Source: CAWBQO01 sp963790965
GTDB taxonomy: Bacteria; Bacteroidota; Rhodothermia; Rhodothermales; DASSAV01
Reading direction: 5' to 3'
DNA: 64,000 bases
Assembly: GCA_963790965.1 (NCBI GenBank)
Contig: CAWBQO010000003.1
Coordinates: 248,001-312,000, forward strand
Positions 1 through 8,576 of this stretch are shown here, in pieces; position 1 is the first letter of the stretch, and each line of letters begins with the position of its first letter. The notes under the pieces were generated by a model. That model was given only the letters and a program-made list of their open reading frames with translations. It was not told where the DNA came from and searched no databases. The translations under genes were made by a program, and so were the position numbers.

Positions 1-2
1 GC

Positions 3-2681
3 AAGATCCGCATCTATTTATCCGACGAGGATGAGATCGTCAATGGCTTTGCGGTCCCAATCAGCGATCCATACACCAACATATGGGTCCATGTGAATGA
101 AGCGGCGGATGTGTTCACCGGCCGGGAGAAGTGGCTGCGGAAGGTGCTCCCTCACGAGCTGACGCACATCTTCCATTATCAAGCCGTTAAGGGGCAACTC
201 GGCTGGTTCGGCAACATCGTCGCCGAGCCGGTTCCGCGATTCTGGACCGAGGGGCTGTCGCAGTATGAGACGGAAAAGTGGGACGCGGAGCGCGGCGACC
301 GCTGGCTTCGTACCGCCGTCCTCGACGACCGGCTCTCCTACAGCGATGGCCTGTCTGCCTGGAATGGCCGCCTTCTGTATGCGGTGGGCAACGCGCAGGT
401 GCGCTTCTTCGCCCACACCTATGGCGACACGACGCTTGCCAAGATGCTCACGCACCGTGACCGCTTTCTCGGCTTCAAAGTGCATGACTTTCAGAAAGCC
501 TTCAAAGAAACCACGGGCGACACCTACCGGCAGTTTCGCGAGGACTGGCGGCGGCACGTCAACATCTATTACAACACCATTGCCGGGCAGCTCGAGCCGG
601 CGGATTCGCTCGGCGTCGACCCGCTTGGCACTAACGACGATTACCTATACGATCTTCAGTACAGCCCGGACACGAGTCTGGTCGCCATCGTTTCCCTGCA
701 GTCGCTCGAAAGGCCCGTGCGCAAGCTGACGGTCGTAAACCGCGAGACCAAGCGCGGACACACGGTGGCGGAAGGGCCAGTGAACGCACCGGTCGGATGG
801 AGTCCGGACAGCCGGCGGCTGGTCTACTCGCGGACGCACCGCGGCCGACATGGCGCGATGCTCAACGACCTCTACATCGTGGACGCGGACGGACGGCACC
901 GGAGGCAGCTCACGAAGGATCGGCGCGCTTTTTCACCGACGTTCGCGCCGGACGGGAATCGCGTCGCGTTCGTGGCTTCGGAAGGTTGGACGGCCAACCT
1001 GTTCGTTCTCGATCTGGAAACCGGCGTCGAGCGGCCTTTGACCCACTTTACCGGCGACGTGCAGATTACCTCGGCCCGGTGGCACCCGGCGCAAGAGCGC
1101 ATCGCCGCCGCGTTCTTTGACGCAGACGGTGCCCGCAGCATTGTCGAGATTGACGCGCTCACGGGCGAGGTAACGACGCTCGTGAGCGACGGAGAAGACA
1201 GCCGACTGCCCGTCTGGAATCCTGCCGGGAACGCCCTTGCCTTTACCTCTCGCCGCGACCGCGTGCCGAACGTTTTCGTGTACAACTTTTCCGCCGATTC
1301 CGTTCGCCGGGTGACGGCGCTCGCTACCGGGGCAACTGCGTATAGCTGGATTCCGCCGGATTCCGCCCGCGCGCACGGCAGTCTGGCCGTAGTGGCCAAC
1401 AGCAGCAAGACGCGCGACCGCGCCTTCCGCATCGATGCCGCGCGCAGCGTTGCGGAACCTCTCGTTGAAGTGCCGGAGGGCTACGCCGAATGGACCGAGC
1501 ACACGCCGCCCGCGCAAGTGCCACGGGTGATCGAGCCGGATGCCTCGCTCGTTCAGCGGCGGGACCGGTATCGGTCCTTCCGCAACATCACCCATGCGGC
1601 CACCTTCGCGCTGCCGTACTACGACAACACCGATGACTTTGGCGTCGTGGGCACATCGGTGTGGATGGAGCCACTCGGCAAGCACTTGCTGGCGTTCATC
1701 GGCGGGATCTCGTTCGCGCAGCCGTGGGAGCGGAGCCTCTTTCTGGCATCGTATACTAATAACCAGTGGTCTCCCTCCGTAACGTTGAGTCTGTACCGAA
1801 TGCCGTCCACCGGGCGGATCTACGGTAGCGACCTGCTTGTCGAGAACGTAGGCGGCGGCGATGTCAGCCTCTCTTTGCCGCTCGACTGGCTGGACCTGCC
1901 GTTCGCCTCAACCACGGTCGAGTCGCGCCTGCGCTACGTGGACGTGGACCCGCTCGACCTCGGAGCGTTTAAGGCCACCTCCGACGAACTTGCCGTGCCG
2001 CAGTCGGGGCAGCAGGCGGACCTTCGGCTTTCGATCACGCAGCGGCGGCAGCGGCCCTACCGCTACGCCGTCATTCACCCGCTGGACGGGTGGGGGTGGC
2101 GCGCTGAAGTGCTCGGGTCGGCCCGTGTGCTCGGTGCCGACACCCGCTTCGTGCGCGGGGATGTTTCAGCGTATAGGATCCTGCCGAGCATTTTAGAGCA
2201 CCGTCTTTTCGCCTATGGCCGGGCGCAGTGGCAGGAAGGCTCGTCGTTCAGCCAGGACTTCGTCGGGCTTTCGCGTTATGACGACATACAGATAGCGCTG
2301 CCGGGTGCCGTGCCGTTCTCCTTTGGCGCGTCCGAGCGCGTTCGCGGATACCGGGAGTACGTTCTTGGAGACCGCATGCTGTTCGGGTCGGCTGAATACC
2401 GCATACCGCTCCTCCCGACGCTCGCCACGCGCATGTTGGGGTTCATCAATCTCGGCGCAACTTCCGTGGCGGCCTTCTCAGACGCGGCGCTCGTTTGGAC
2501 GGGAGCCGAATACGACCAGGCGGAGCGCCGGGTGGGAGCGGGCGTCGAGCTGAAGAACGCGCTCGGCCTTGGATTTTTCGAGATCTGTCACGCGCTCGGC
2601 ATTGCCCAGCCGGCAGGACGGATTGGGACGGACCGCGACTACGAGGTTTACTACCGGATTCGTGCGGCCGTGCCCTTTTGA
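3..2681 (+). CDS. Outer-membrane protein: HExxH metalloprotease domain, PD40 propeller, BamA-like barrel (5' partial)
   Basis: The frame is open from base 3, so the true start lies upstream; an internal GTG at 93 gives 862 residues. Counting from that GTG, HELTH (residues 21-25) with a glutamate in WTEGLSQYE (E53) forms a gluzincin-type zinc site as in the peptidase MA family. Residues about 170-480 hold repeated WSPDSRRLVYS/FAPDGNRVAF-type blades typical of TolB/PD40 propellers. From about residue 500 the sequence alternates like a beta-barrel and ends in aromatic-rich strands, as in bacterial surface antigen (BamA/Omp85-like) barrels. The order protease, propeller, barrel is seen directly. 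A surface or periplasmic proteolytic role is inference. Substrate unknown. A hairpin 50 bp downstream may end transcription. Confidence 0.8.
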   Translation, partial: KIRIYLSDEDEIVNGFAVPISDPYTNIWVHVNEAADVFTGREKWLRKVLPHELTHIFHYQAVKGQLGWFGNIVAEPVPRFWTEGLSQYETEKWDAERGDRWLRTAVLDDRLSYSDGLSAWNGRLLYAVGNAQVRFFAHTYGDTTLAKMLTHRDRFLGFKVHDFQKAFKETTGDTYRQFREDWRRHVNIYYNTIAGQLEPADSLGVDPLGTNDDYLYDLQYSPDTSLVAIVSLQSLERPVRKLTVVNRETKRGHTVAEGPVNAPVGWSPDSRRLVYSRTHRGRHGAMLNDLYIVDADGRHRRQLTKDRRAFSPTFAPDGNRVAFVASEGWTANLFVLDLETGVERPLTHFTGDVQITSARWHPAQERIAAAFFDADGARSIVEIDALTGEVTTLVSDGEDSRLPVWNPAGNALAFTSRRDRVPNVFVYNFSADSVRRVTALATGATAYSWIPPDSARAHGSLAVVANSSKTRDRAFRIDAARSVAEPLVEVPEGYAEWTEHTPPAQVPRVIEPDASLVQRRDRYRSFRNITHAATFALPYYDNTDDFGVVGTSVWMEPLGKHLLAFIGGISFAQPWERSLFLASYTNNQWSPSVTLSLYRMPSTGRIYGSDLLVENVGGGDVSLSLPLDWLDLPFASTTVESRLRYVDVDPLDLGAFKATSDELAVPQSGQQADLRLSITQRRQRPYRYAVIHPLDGWGWRAEVLGSARVLGADTRFVRGDVSAYRILPSILEHRLFAYGRAQWQEGSSFSQDFVGLSRYDDIQIALPGAVPFSFGASERVRGYREYVLGDRMLFGSAEYRIPLLPTLATRMLGFINLGATSVAAFSDAALVWTGAEYDQAERRVGAGVELKNALGLGFFEICHALGIAQPAGRIGTDRDYEVYYRIRAAVPF

Positions 2682-2733
2682 TGGACCGTACGGAGGCCGT
2701 GGCGCGAGGACTTAAGGAAGTCTGACAACGGAG

Positions 2734-2767
2734 AAAGGTCCCGCCGGACGAATCCAGCGGGACCTTT
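2734..2767. terminator. Bidirectional hairpin terminator
   Basis: An 11-bp perfect stem (arms 2734-2744 and 2757-2767) of the form aaaggtcccgc/gcgggaccttt lies between the convergent protease-barrel gene and the mini-ORF at 2797-2838. The A/T ends of the stem give a short U-run on either strand, so it can serve both sides. Confidence 0.6.
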
Positions 2768-2796
2768 AAGCTGTCCGGGAGCCCGGTAAGCTGTCG

Positions 2797-2838
2797 CTAA
2801 CAGGCAAGACCCGAGGCTCCCTTCTGCATATCAGACAT
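2797..2838 (-). CDS. Candidate 13-codon mini-gene with near-ideal ribosome binding site
   Basis: Read on the minus strand, AGAGGTGATCCT ends directly before an ATG at 2838. AGAGGTGAT is almost a full complement of the 16S rRNA 3' end. The frame encodes MSDMQKGASGLAC and stops with TAG at 2797-2799. A stable hairpin (2734-2767) follows 30 nt after the stop, so ribosome site, frame and terminator form a complete miniature unit. I do not recognise the peptide. It could be a small protein, a leader peptide or the translated part of a small RNA. No downstream same-strand gene is present for a leader to control. No convincing promoter is seen. The call rests on the ribosome binding site and terminator alone. 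Confidence 0.35.
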   Translation of the reverse strand: MSDMQKGASGLAC

Positions 2839-3181
2839 AGGATCACCTCTGTAGTTAAGGGCAAACACATTCGCGCCGAACACCGCCCAGTTTCGCATCC
2901 GGCACCGCGATTCTGCCCGAAGGCGTGCTACGTTACACCATGGTTTCGGGAGAGTTCCTGAATCTCAAACACGAATATGCACACGACTTGCAGAGAACCC
3001 GGAGGTTCCGACCATGCCGGCAACCGGCAGGCGGAGACGCAAGAGATCAGCCCGACGCCGCTGCGGTTGACGCGCGAACCCTCCGGACGCTTTGCCGTTA
3101 GCCAACGCGCCCGGCGGGGGCTGCATCGCAGCCGGCACCTTGAACTCCTCCGCTCGATCCTTTAGCGACGGTTCTACGCCT
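2839..3181. other. Intergenic stretch, no recognised gene
   Basis: This 343-bp stretch separates the mini-ORF from the FtsX-like permease. It carries only short open frames with no recognisable domain. In particular I see no remnant of an ABC ATPase, which normally precedes this permease type. The permease frame itself stays open back to a TTG at 3092, so the last 90 bp could be coding if that start is used. Confidence 0.5.
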
Positions 3182-5728
3182 TTGCGTTCGCTTCTCCGAA
3201 CATCCAGTTTCAGGTATCTTGCAAGGCATCCGTGGATGCTGGCCCTGTCCGTGCTGGGGGTGGCCCTCGGGGTGGCGGTGGTCGTTTCCATCGATCTCGC
3301 GAATACGAGCGCGCGTCGCGCCTTCGAGCTTTCGTCCGAGACCGCTGCGGGGCGTGCGACGCACACGGTGAGTGGTGCCGCGGGGTGGATCGACGAAGGC
3401 GTTTACGTGCATCTAAGGCGCAGCATAGGCATTCGAGACATAGCGCCCGTCGTCGAGGGATACGTCGGCTTGCCACGACTGCCGGGGCGAACATTCCAGT
3501 TGCTCGGGCTTGATCCTTTCGCCGAAGAGCCGTTCCGTCCCTACGTCGGACGAGCGCGGGCGATTGATCTGCAAGCTTTTGTGACGCTGCCTGGAGCGGT
3601 GCTGATGGGCCGCGCAACGGCCGAGGAGGCAGGCGTCTCGCTTGGCGACACGCTTGCGGTGCGGACGGGGGGGCGCACCCGCACACTGGTGGTCGCGGCT
3701 CTGTTGGAGACGGCGGACGGGCAGACGGGCGACGCGATCGAGGGGCTGCTGATCAGTGACATTGCGACGGCCCAGGAGGTGCTCGACGCAACGGGCCGAC
3801 TGAGCCGCATCGATGTGCTGGCTCCGGAGACGGAGGAGGGGAATGCGCTATTGGAGCGCCTCCGCATGGCGCTTCCTCCCGGCAACGACCTGACGAGGTC
3901 GGCGGCTCGGACCGAGACGCTCGCCCAGATGACGCGCGCCTTCAGCCTCAATCTGACGGCCCTGAGTCTGCTCGCGCTCATGGTCGGTATGTTTCTCATC
4001 TACAACACGATCACGTTCTCCGTCGTGCAGCGGAGAACATTCATCGGGCAGCTTCGCGCCGTGGGCGTGACGCGGCGAGAAGTGGGGCTGATGATCGTTT
4101 CGGAAGCGATGCTCGTTGGTCTTGCCGGCACGCTGCTCGGCTTCATGCTCGGCTACGTGCTTGGCATAGGGCTGGTGGGGCTGGTCTCGCAGACGATCAA
4201 TGACCTCTACTACGCGTTGGAAGTTCGGCGCGTGATTGTCGAGCCGGCGACGCTCGCCAAGGGACTACTGCTCGGCCTTGGTGCGACGTTTGTGTCCGCG
4301 CTGCCGCCTGCGCTCGAAGCGACGCGCGTGACGGTAAGCACCGTTCTACGGCGCTCGCATTCCGAGTCGCGCATCCAGCGCCGGGCACCGTGGCTGGCGC
4401 TGGTCGGCGCGGCGTTTGGCGCTGCGGGTGCCGCGCTCCTGCTCCTGCCAACGCGGCGCATAACCATTTCTTACGTGGCACTGCTGTGCGTCCTCCTCGG
4501 GTTCGCGCTCACCACGCCGGCTGCAGTGCAGCTCATGGCGAAGGCGCTTCGACCGCTTGCAGGAAGGCTCTTTGGCATTCTCGGGCGCATGGCGGCGCGC
4601 GGCACCGTAGCCTCGCTCAGCCGGACGGCGGTCGCCATTGCAGCGCTCTCGGTGTCCGTCGCGGCGACCATCGGCGTTGGGGTGATGGTGGGGAGTTTCC
4701 GGCAGACGGTGGTCTCGTGGCTTGATTACACGCTTCAGGCCGACCTCTACATTCAGCCGCCGAGTGCGACGTTCAGCCGCGTCAGTGGCGATCTCGACCC
4801 GGAGGTGGTTGCCCTGATCCGCAGCGCGCCGGGCGTCGAAGGTGCGTACACGATTCGGCGGGTGCCCGTCGCTACCTCCGTCGGACGTGCGGAGCTGGCC
4901 GCCATCGAGCCGGGTCCGGAGCGTTACGGCACGTTCAGGTTCAAGCAGGGCGATCCGGAGAGCGCCTGGCGCGCGTTCACCAGCGGAGGAGGCGTCCTTA
5001 TTTCAGAGCCATTTGCGTATCGCCACGATCTGGACGTGGGCGATGCCGTGACGTTGCAGGCCGACATAGGCCCGAAGAGCTTGCCTGTCGTGGGCATATA
5101 CTTCGACTACGGCTCCGACGCGGGCGTCATCATGATCGCCCGGGCGGCGTACGACCGGTTGTACACCGACCGCGGCAGCAGTGGCATCTCGGTTCATGCG
5201 TCGCCCGGCGTGCCGGTCGAGCGCGTGGCGCAGGCGGTGCAGCGCGTTTCGGCGGGCAAGCAGGACCTCGTCGTGCGTTCCAATCGGACGCTGCGCGAAA
5301 CGTCGCTGGACGTGTTCGACCGGACGTTCACCATCACGTCGGTGCTGCGGCTGCTTGCTTTGCTGGTGGCCTTCGTGGGCGTACTGAGCGCGCTCATGGC
5401 GCTGGAGCTCGAGCGCGCCAGAGAGCTTGCCGTTCTCCGCGCGAACGGTATGACACCGGGGCAGGTGTGGCGCTTCGTCTCCTTGCAGACCGGCATCATG
5501 GGCGTGATGGCAGGCGTGCTTTCCATTCCGCTCGGCCTCATCCTTGCGTGGGTGCTTACCTTCGTCATCAACCGGAGGTCGTTCGGCTGGACGTTGCAGT
5601 TCGAGGTGCCCGCTACGGTTCTCCTCGAAGCCTTCGTGCTTGCGCTCGCGGCGGCGCTGCTCGCCGGACTTTATCCCGCGTGGAAGATGTCGCGGGCGAA
5701 TCCGTCCCTTGCCTTGCGCGAGGAGTAG
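3182..5728 (+). CDS. FtsX-family ABC transporter permease (duplicated, YbbP/AttFG-like)
   Basis: An 848-residue permease with two FtsX/MacB-type halves. Each half has an N-terminal membrane segment (for example LALSVLGVALGVAVVVSIDL), a large periplasmic domain, and membrane helices at its end. The second half finishes with ARELAVLRANGMTPGQVW and the closing YPAWKMSRANPSLALREE, typical of the family. No strong ribosome site marks the start. TTG at 3182 gives the family-typical opening (LRSLLRTSSFRYLARHPW), while TTG at 3092 would add 30 atypical residues. The AttH-like gene follows 41 bp downstream, as in attEFGH operons, where permease and secreted protein work with an ATPase. That ATPase is missing here, so it must be encoded elsewhere or was lost. 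Substrate is unknown; lipid or lipoprotein handling is only an inference. Confidence 0.85.
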   Translation: MRSLLRTSSFRYLARHPWMLALSVLGVALGVAVVVSIDLANTSARRAFELSSETAAGRATHTVSGAAGWIDEGVYVHLRRSIGIRDIAPVVEGYVGLPRLPGRTFQLLGLDPFAEEPFRPYVGRARAIDLQAFVTLPGAVLMGRATAEEAGVSLGDTLAVRTGGRTRTLVVAALLETADGQTGDAIEGLLISDIATAQEVLDATGRLSRIDVLAPETEEGNALLERLRMALPPGNDLTRSAARTETLAQMTRAFSLNLTALSLLALMVGMFLIYNTITFSVVQRRTFIGQLRAVGVTRREVGLMIVSEAMLVGLAGTLLGFMLGYVLGIGLVGLVSQTINDLYYALEVRRVIVEPATLAKGLLLGLGATFVSALPPALEATRVTVSTVLRRSHSESRIQRRAPWLALVGAAFGAAGAALLLLPTRRITISYVALLCVLLGFALTTPAAVQLMAKALRPLAGRLFGILGRMAARGTVASLSRTAVAIAALSVSVAATIGVGVMVGSFRQTVVSWLDYTLQADLYIQPPSATFSRVSGDLDPEVVALIRSAPGVEGAYTIRRVPVATSVGRAELAAIEPGPERYGTFRFKQGDPESAWRAFTSGGGVLISEPFAYRHDLDVGDAVTLQADIGPKSLPVVGIYFDYGSDAGVIMIARAAYDRLYTDRGSSGISVHASPGVPVERVAQAVQRVSAGKQDLVVRSNRTLRETSLDVFDRTFTITSVLRLLALLVAFVGVLSALMALELERARELAVLRANGMTPGQVWRFVSLQTGIMGVMAGVLSIPLGLILAWVLTFVINRRSFGWTLQFEVPATVLLEAFVLALAAALLAGLYPAWKMSRANPSLALREE

Positions 5729-5769
5729 ACGTCGAGGAAGGCGATGTTCATCAACCAACGGGCAAGCCC

Positions 5770-6969
5770 TTGAAGAACCTCTGGATTGGCGTTGCCGTGA
5801 CACTGCTGCTCGCCTTCGGTGTCCTTTACCTCGTGTATCAGGACCCTTCCGGCGCGGCCGAGACGAGCGGCGTTGCGGTCGGCGAGGCCATGCGGGGAGA
5901 TACGACCGGTTACGCCCGCGCAGACCGGCCGCGTACCTTTTCGTTTCCGGCCGACCACGGTCCTCACCCCGACTTCAAGACGGAGTGGTGGTATTTTACC
6001 GGCAACCTGAACACGGCCCAGGGCCGCCGGTTCGGGTACCAGTTTACGGTGTTCCGTATCGCCCTTGCGCCACCCGCGGCGCGGGACACGACCCGTTCTT
6101 TGGGATGGGCCGCGGACCAGTTCTACATGGCGCATCTCACGTTGGCCGATGTTGAAGAGAAGAAGTTCTACGCTTTTGAACGGTTTAGCCGGGGCGCGGC
6201 CGGCCTCGCGGGGGCCGAAGGCGGGCCGATGCGCGTCTGGCTGGAGGGATGGGAAGCTGCCGGAGACCCGGACAAGGGCCTCGAGCTTACGGCGCAGGAT
6301 GAAGGCATCGCGCTCGATCTACGCCTCGATCCGGCAAAGGCGCTCGTTCTTCAGGGCGACCGCGGTTACGACAAGAAAGGACCCGATCCGGGGGATGCGT
6401 CCTATTACTATTCGATTACCCGCCTTGCAACGACAGGAAATGTCCAGGTGGGGGAGAATACTTTCGATGTTGCCGGCCTGTCGTGGATGGACCGCGAATG
6501 GAGCACGAGCGCGCTCGGAGCTGATCAGGAAGGTTGGGACTGGTTCTCGCTTCAGCTTGGCAACGGTTACGACCTGATGTACTATCAGCTTCGCGACAGG
6601 GGCGGGCGGCCGGGGCCTTTCAGCGGCGGCGTCCTCGTTGAGCCAAATGGCACGGCAAGACAGATGGACCGGGAGGATGTGCAGCTGGAAGTCGAGGCAA
6701 CGTGGAACAGCCCCCGAGGCGATGCGCAATACCCGGCGCGGTGGACGCTGTCCATTCCAGGCGAGCAGGTCAATCTCCGCATCACGCCGGTGCTCGCCGA
6801 CCAGGAACTGCACGGTGCGGTTCGCTACTGGGAGGGTGCCGTGGACGTGGAGGGAACGATGAACGGCCGAGACATTACCGGGTCGGGCTACGTGGAGTTG
6901 ACGGGCTACGACCAGGTGGCTCCCGGCGGACGCCTCGGATCGGTGGAAGGAGGCCGCGCGGAGCCTTAA
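5770..6969 (+). CDS. AttH/CrtC-type lipocalin-like secreted protein
   Basis: About 399 residues from TTG 5770. The N-terminus is a membrane anchor or signal segment (LWIGVAVTLLLAFGVLYLVY). The motif FKTEWWYFTGNL near the start of the mature part and SWMDREWSTSAL with WDWFSLQLGNGYDLMYYQLR later are hallmarks of the AttH family, two lipocalin-like domains related to hydroxyneurosporene synthase CrtC. The frame is open far upstream inside the permease, but the hydrophobic N-terminus and spacing favour 5770; no clear ribosome site was found. Position directly after the FtsX-type permease matches att operons. A hydratase reaction has been suggested for CrtC only; the role of AttH-type proteins is unproven, and none is assigned here. 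Confidence 0.8.
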   Translation: MKNLWIGVAVTLLLAFGVLYLVYQDPSGAAETSGVAVGEAMRGDTTGYARADRPRTFSFPADHGPHPDFKTEWWYFTGNLNTAQGRRFGYQFTVFRIALAPPAARDTTRSLGWAADQFYMAHLTLADVEEKKFYAFERFSRGAAGLAGAEGGPMRVWLEGWEAAGDPDKGLELTAQDEGIALDLRLDPAKALVLQGDRGYDKKGPDPGDASYYYSITRLATTGNVQVGENTFDVAGLSWMDREWSTSALGADQEGWDWFSLQLGNGYDLMYYQLRDRGGRPGPFSGGVLVEPNGTARQMDREDVQLEVEATWNSPRGDAQYPARWTLSIPGEQVNLRITPVLADQELHGAVRYWEGAVDVEGTMNGRDITGSGYVELTGYDQVAPGGRLGSVEGGRAEP

Positions 6970-7017
6970 CGGAAGAAAAGAGTTAGTTCACGATGGGCTA
7001 ATATCCTCCCTTTCGAC

Positions 7018-7476
7018 GTGCAATATCTGAATCTGCCTCCTTACAGCCCCATTACCGGGCGCGTGGGCGAAGCGCAAACCATCTTTGATCCGGTGCGGAG
7101 CCGCTATGTTCGGCTCACGCCGGAGGAGTGGGTGCGGCAGCACTTCATTCAGTTCCTCCATAAAGAACGCGGCTTCCCGATGCCGCTCTTGGCGGTAGAA
7201 GTAGCATTCAAGGCCTATGACCAGCCGCGGCGCGCGGACCTCGTGGCGTACGACCGCGCGGGAAAGCCGCTACTGGTCGCTGAATGCAAGGCCCCGGAGG
7301 TTCGCATTCAGCAAGCCGCGTTCGATCAGGTGGCGGAGTACAACGTCTCCCTACGGGCACCATATATCGTGGTGACCAACGGGATCAAGCACTTCTGCTG
7401 CCTGGTGGATTTTGAAGCGCGGAGCTACCGTTTCCTGGACCAGGTGCCCTCATTCGCGTCGCTGATCAACGAGTGA
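7018..7476 (+). CDS. Stand-alone HsdR N-terminal (PD-(D/E)xK-like) domain protein
   Basis: 152 residues from GTG 7018. The sequence RADLVAYDRAGKPLLVAECKAPE shows the D...ExK core of a PD-(D/E)xK nuclease fold as in the N-terminal domain of type I restriction R subunits, followed by a QxxxY-like segment (QVAEYN). The helicase domains of HsdR are absent, and no HsdM or HsdS gene is near. Such single-domain proteins are widespread in Bacteroidota-type genomes, so it is probably not part of a restriction system. The neighbours (AttH upstream, nucleotidyltransferase 100 bp downstream) say little about function. DNA binding or cleavage is a family-based inference. Confidence 0.75.
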   Translation: MQYLNLPPYSPITGRVGEAQTIFDPVRSRYVRLTPEEWVRQHFIQFLHKERGFPMPLLAVEVAFKAYDQPRRADLVAYDRAGKPLLVAECKAPEVRIQQAAFDQVAEYNVSLRAPYIVVTNGIKHFCCLVDFEARSYRFLDQVPSFASLINE

Positions 7477-7578
7477 TCGCGAGTAGCAAAACGTCCGTCG
7501 CCAACGGCTGCCTCATTCGGTCGTATCTTTCACACTCGTCCGCTACGACACAGCACGCCCCCTCGGGCCAACATCATC

Positions 7579-8373
7579 ATGATCGCCATTCTGCTCGCTG
7601 CCGGATTTGGAACCCGGCTCTATCCCCTTACCCGAACCACTCCCAAGGCGCTTCTCGAAGTGGCGGGACGCCGCGTGGCAGATCTGGCCCTGGACAGCCT
7701 TTTGGAGATTGAGAACCTTGCCGCTATCCACGTCGTGACGAATGCGCAGTTTGCCGGGCAGTTTTATGTCTGGCAGCAGGAGAGGATGGATGCCCTCCGG
7801 GCGCATGGCGTGTCATTCTTTCTCCACAGCGACGCCTCGCTGGACGAGAACAGGCGGCGCGGCTCAGTCGGCGCGCTGGACTTTGCGCTTCAAGCGGTCC
7901 CAAAGGACGAGCCTGCCGTGATTTTCGGCGACGACACCATTTTGCGCTTTCCGCTTGCGCCCGTTGCCAGGCGATTCGAGCGGGAGAAGAAGAACTTCGT
8001 GTTTGCCGTTCCGGAGCCCAACTTTCAGCTCCGCCAGAGGCTTACGGTCGTTGAGCTTGCCGAGGACGGCCGGGTGGCCCGGCTGTACCCGCAGCCGGAG
8101 GCTCCGCCTACGGATCTCGTCTGCCCGATGATGTACTTTCTTCAGCCGGAGGCGCTGGCGCACGTGCCGCTATACCTCGTGCGCGACGGAGAGGCGCGAG
8201 ACTCCCTCCCCGCTTTCATGGACGCGCTCGTGCAGCAAGAGGCGGTGTACGCCGTCCGCTTGCCGGAGGTCGAGCAGCGGACCTGGTTTGACATAGAAAC
8301 CAAGTACATGTACAAGCGCGCAAACGAAACGCTGCAGGAGGAGCCACTTTTGATCGAAGGTCTGCTCGAATAG
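7579..8373 (+). CDS. Sugar-phosphate nucleotidyltransferase
   Basis: 264 residues from ATG 7579. It opens with the nucleotidyltransferase signature LLAAGFGTRLYPLTRTTPK (phosphate-binding loop plus catalytic Lys). Further on FGDDTILRF supplies the metal-binding Asp region, as in glucose-1-phosphate thymidylyltransferases and mannose-1-phosphate guanylyltransferases. The C-terminal hexapeptide repeats of longer family members are absent. It probably makes an activated sugar (NDP-sugar) for envelope polymers, but base and sugar specificity cannot be read from the sequence. It is followed after 200 bp by a penicillin-binding protein gene. Confidence 0.8.
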   Translation: MIAILLAAGFGTRLYPLTRTTPKALLEVAGRRVADLALDSLLEIENLAAIHVVTNAQFAGQFYVWQQERMDALRAHGVSFFLHSDASLDENRRRGSVGALDFALQAVPKDEPAVIFGDDTILRFPLAPVARRFEREKKNFVFAVPEPNFQLRQRLTVVELAEDGRVARLYPQPEAPPTDLVCPMMYFLQPEALAHVPLYLVRDGEARDSLPAFMDALVQQEAVYAVRLPEVEQRTWFDIETKYMYKRANETLQEEPLLIEGLLE

Positions 8374-8576
8374 AACCCCTTTTTTCCTGTGGCGCAGAAC
8401 GGCTTCCTTTTCGTTCACAGGATGCGTGGGCCGGCATCGTCCCGCGAATGCGACGGAATGTCGCAATAAGACCAAAAAATCACCTTTGCGGGCACTGAGG
8501 TGAACATCGGCACGACGGGTGGCCGGTATAACTCGCCAATCGGCCGCGCAGTGCGGCCGGCACAAGAGAGGACCGC

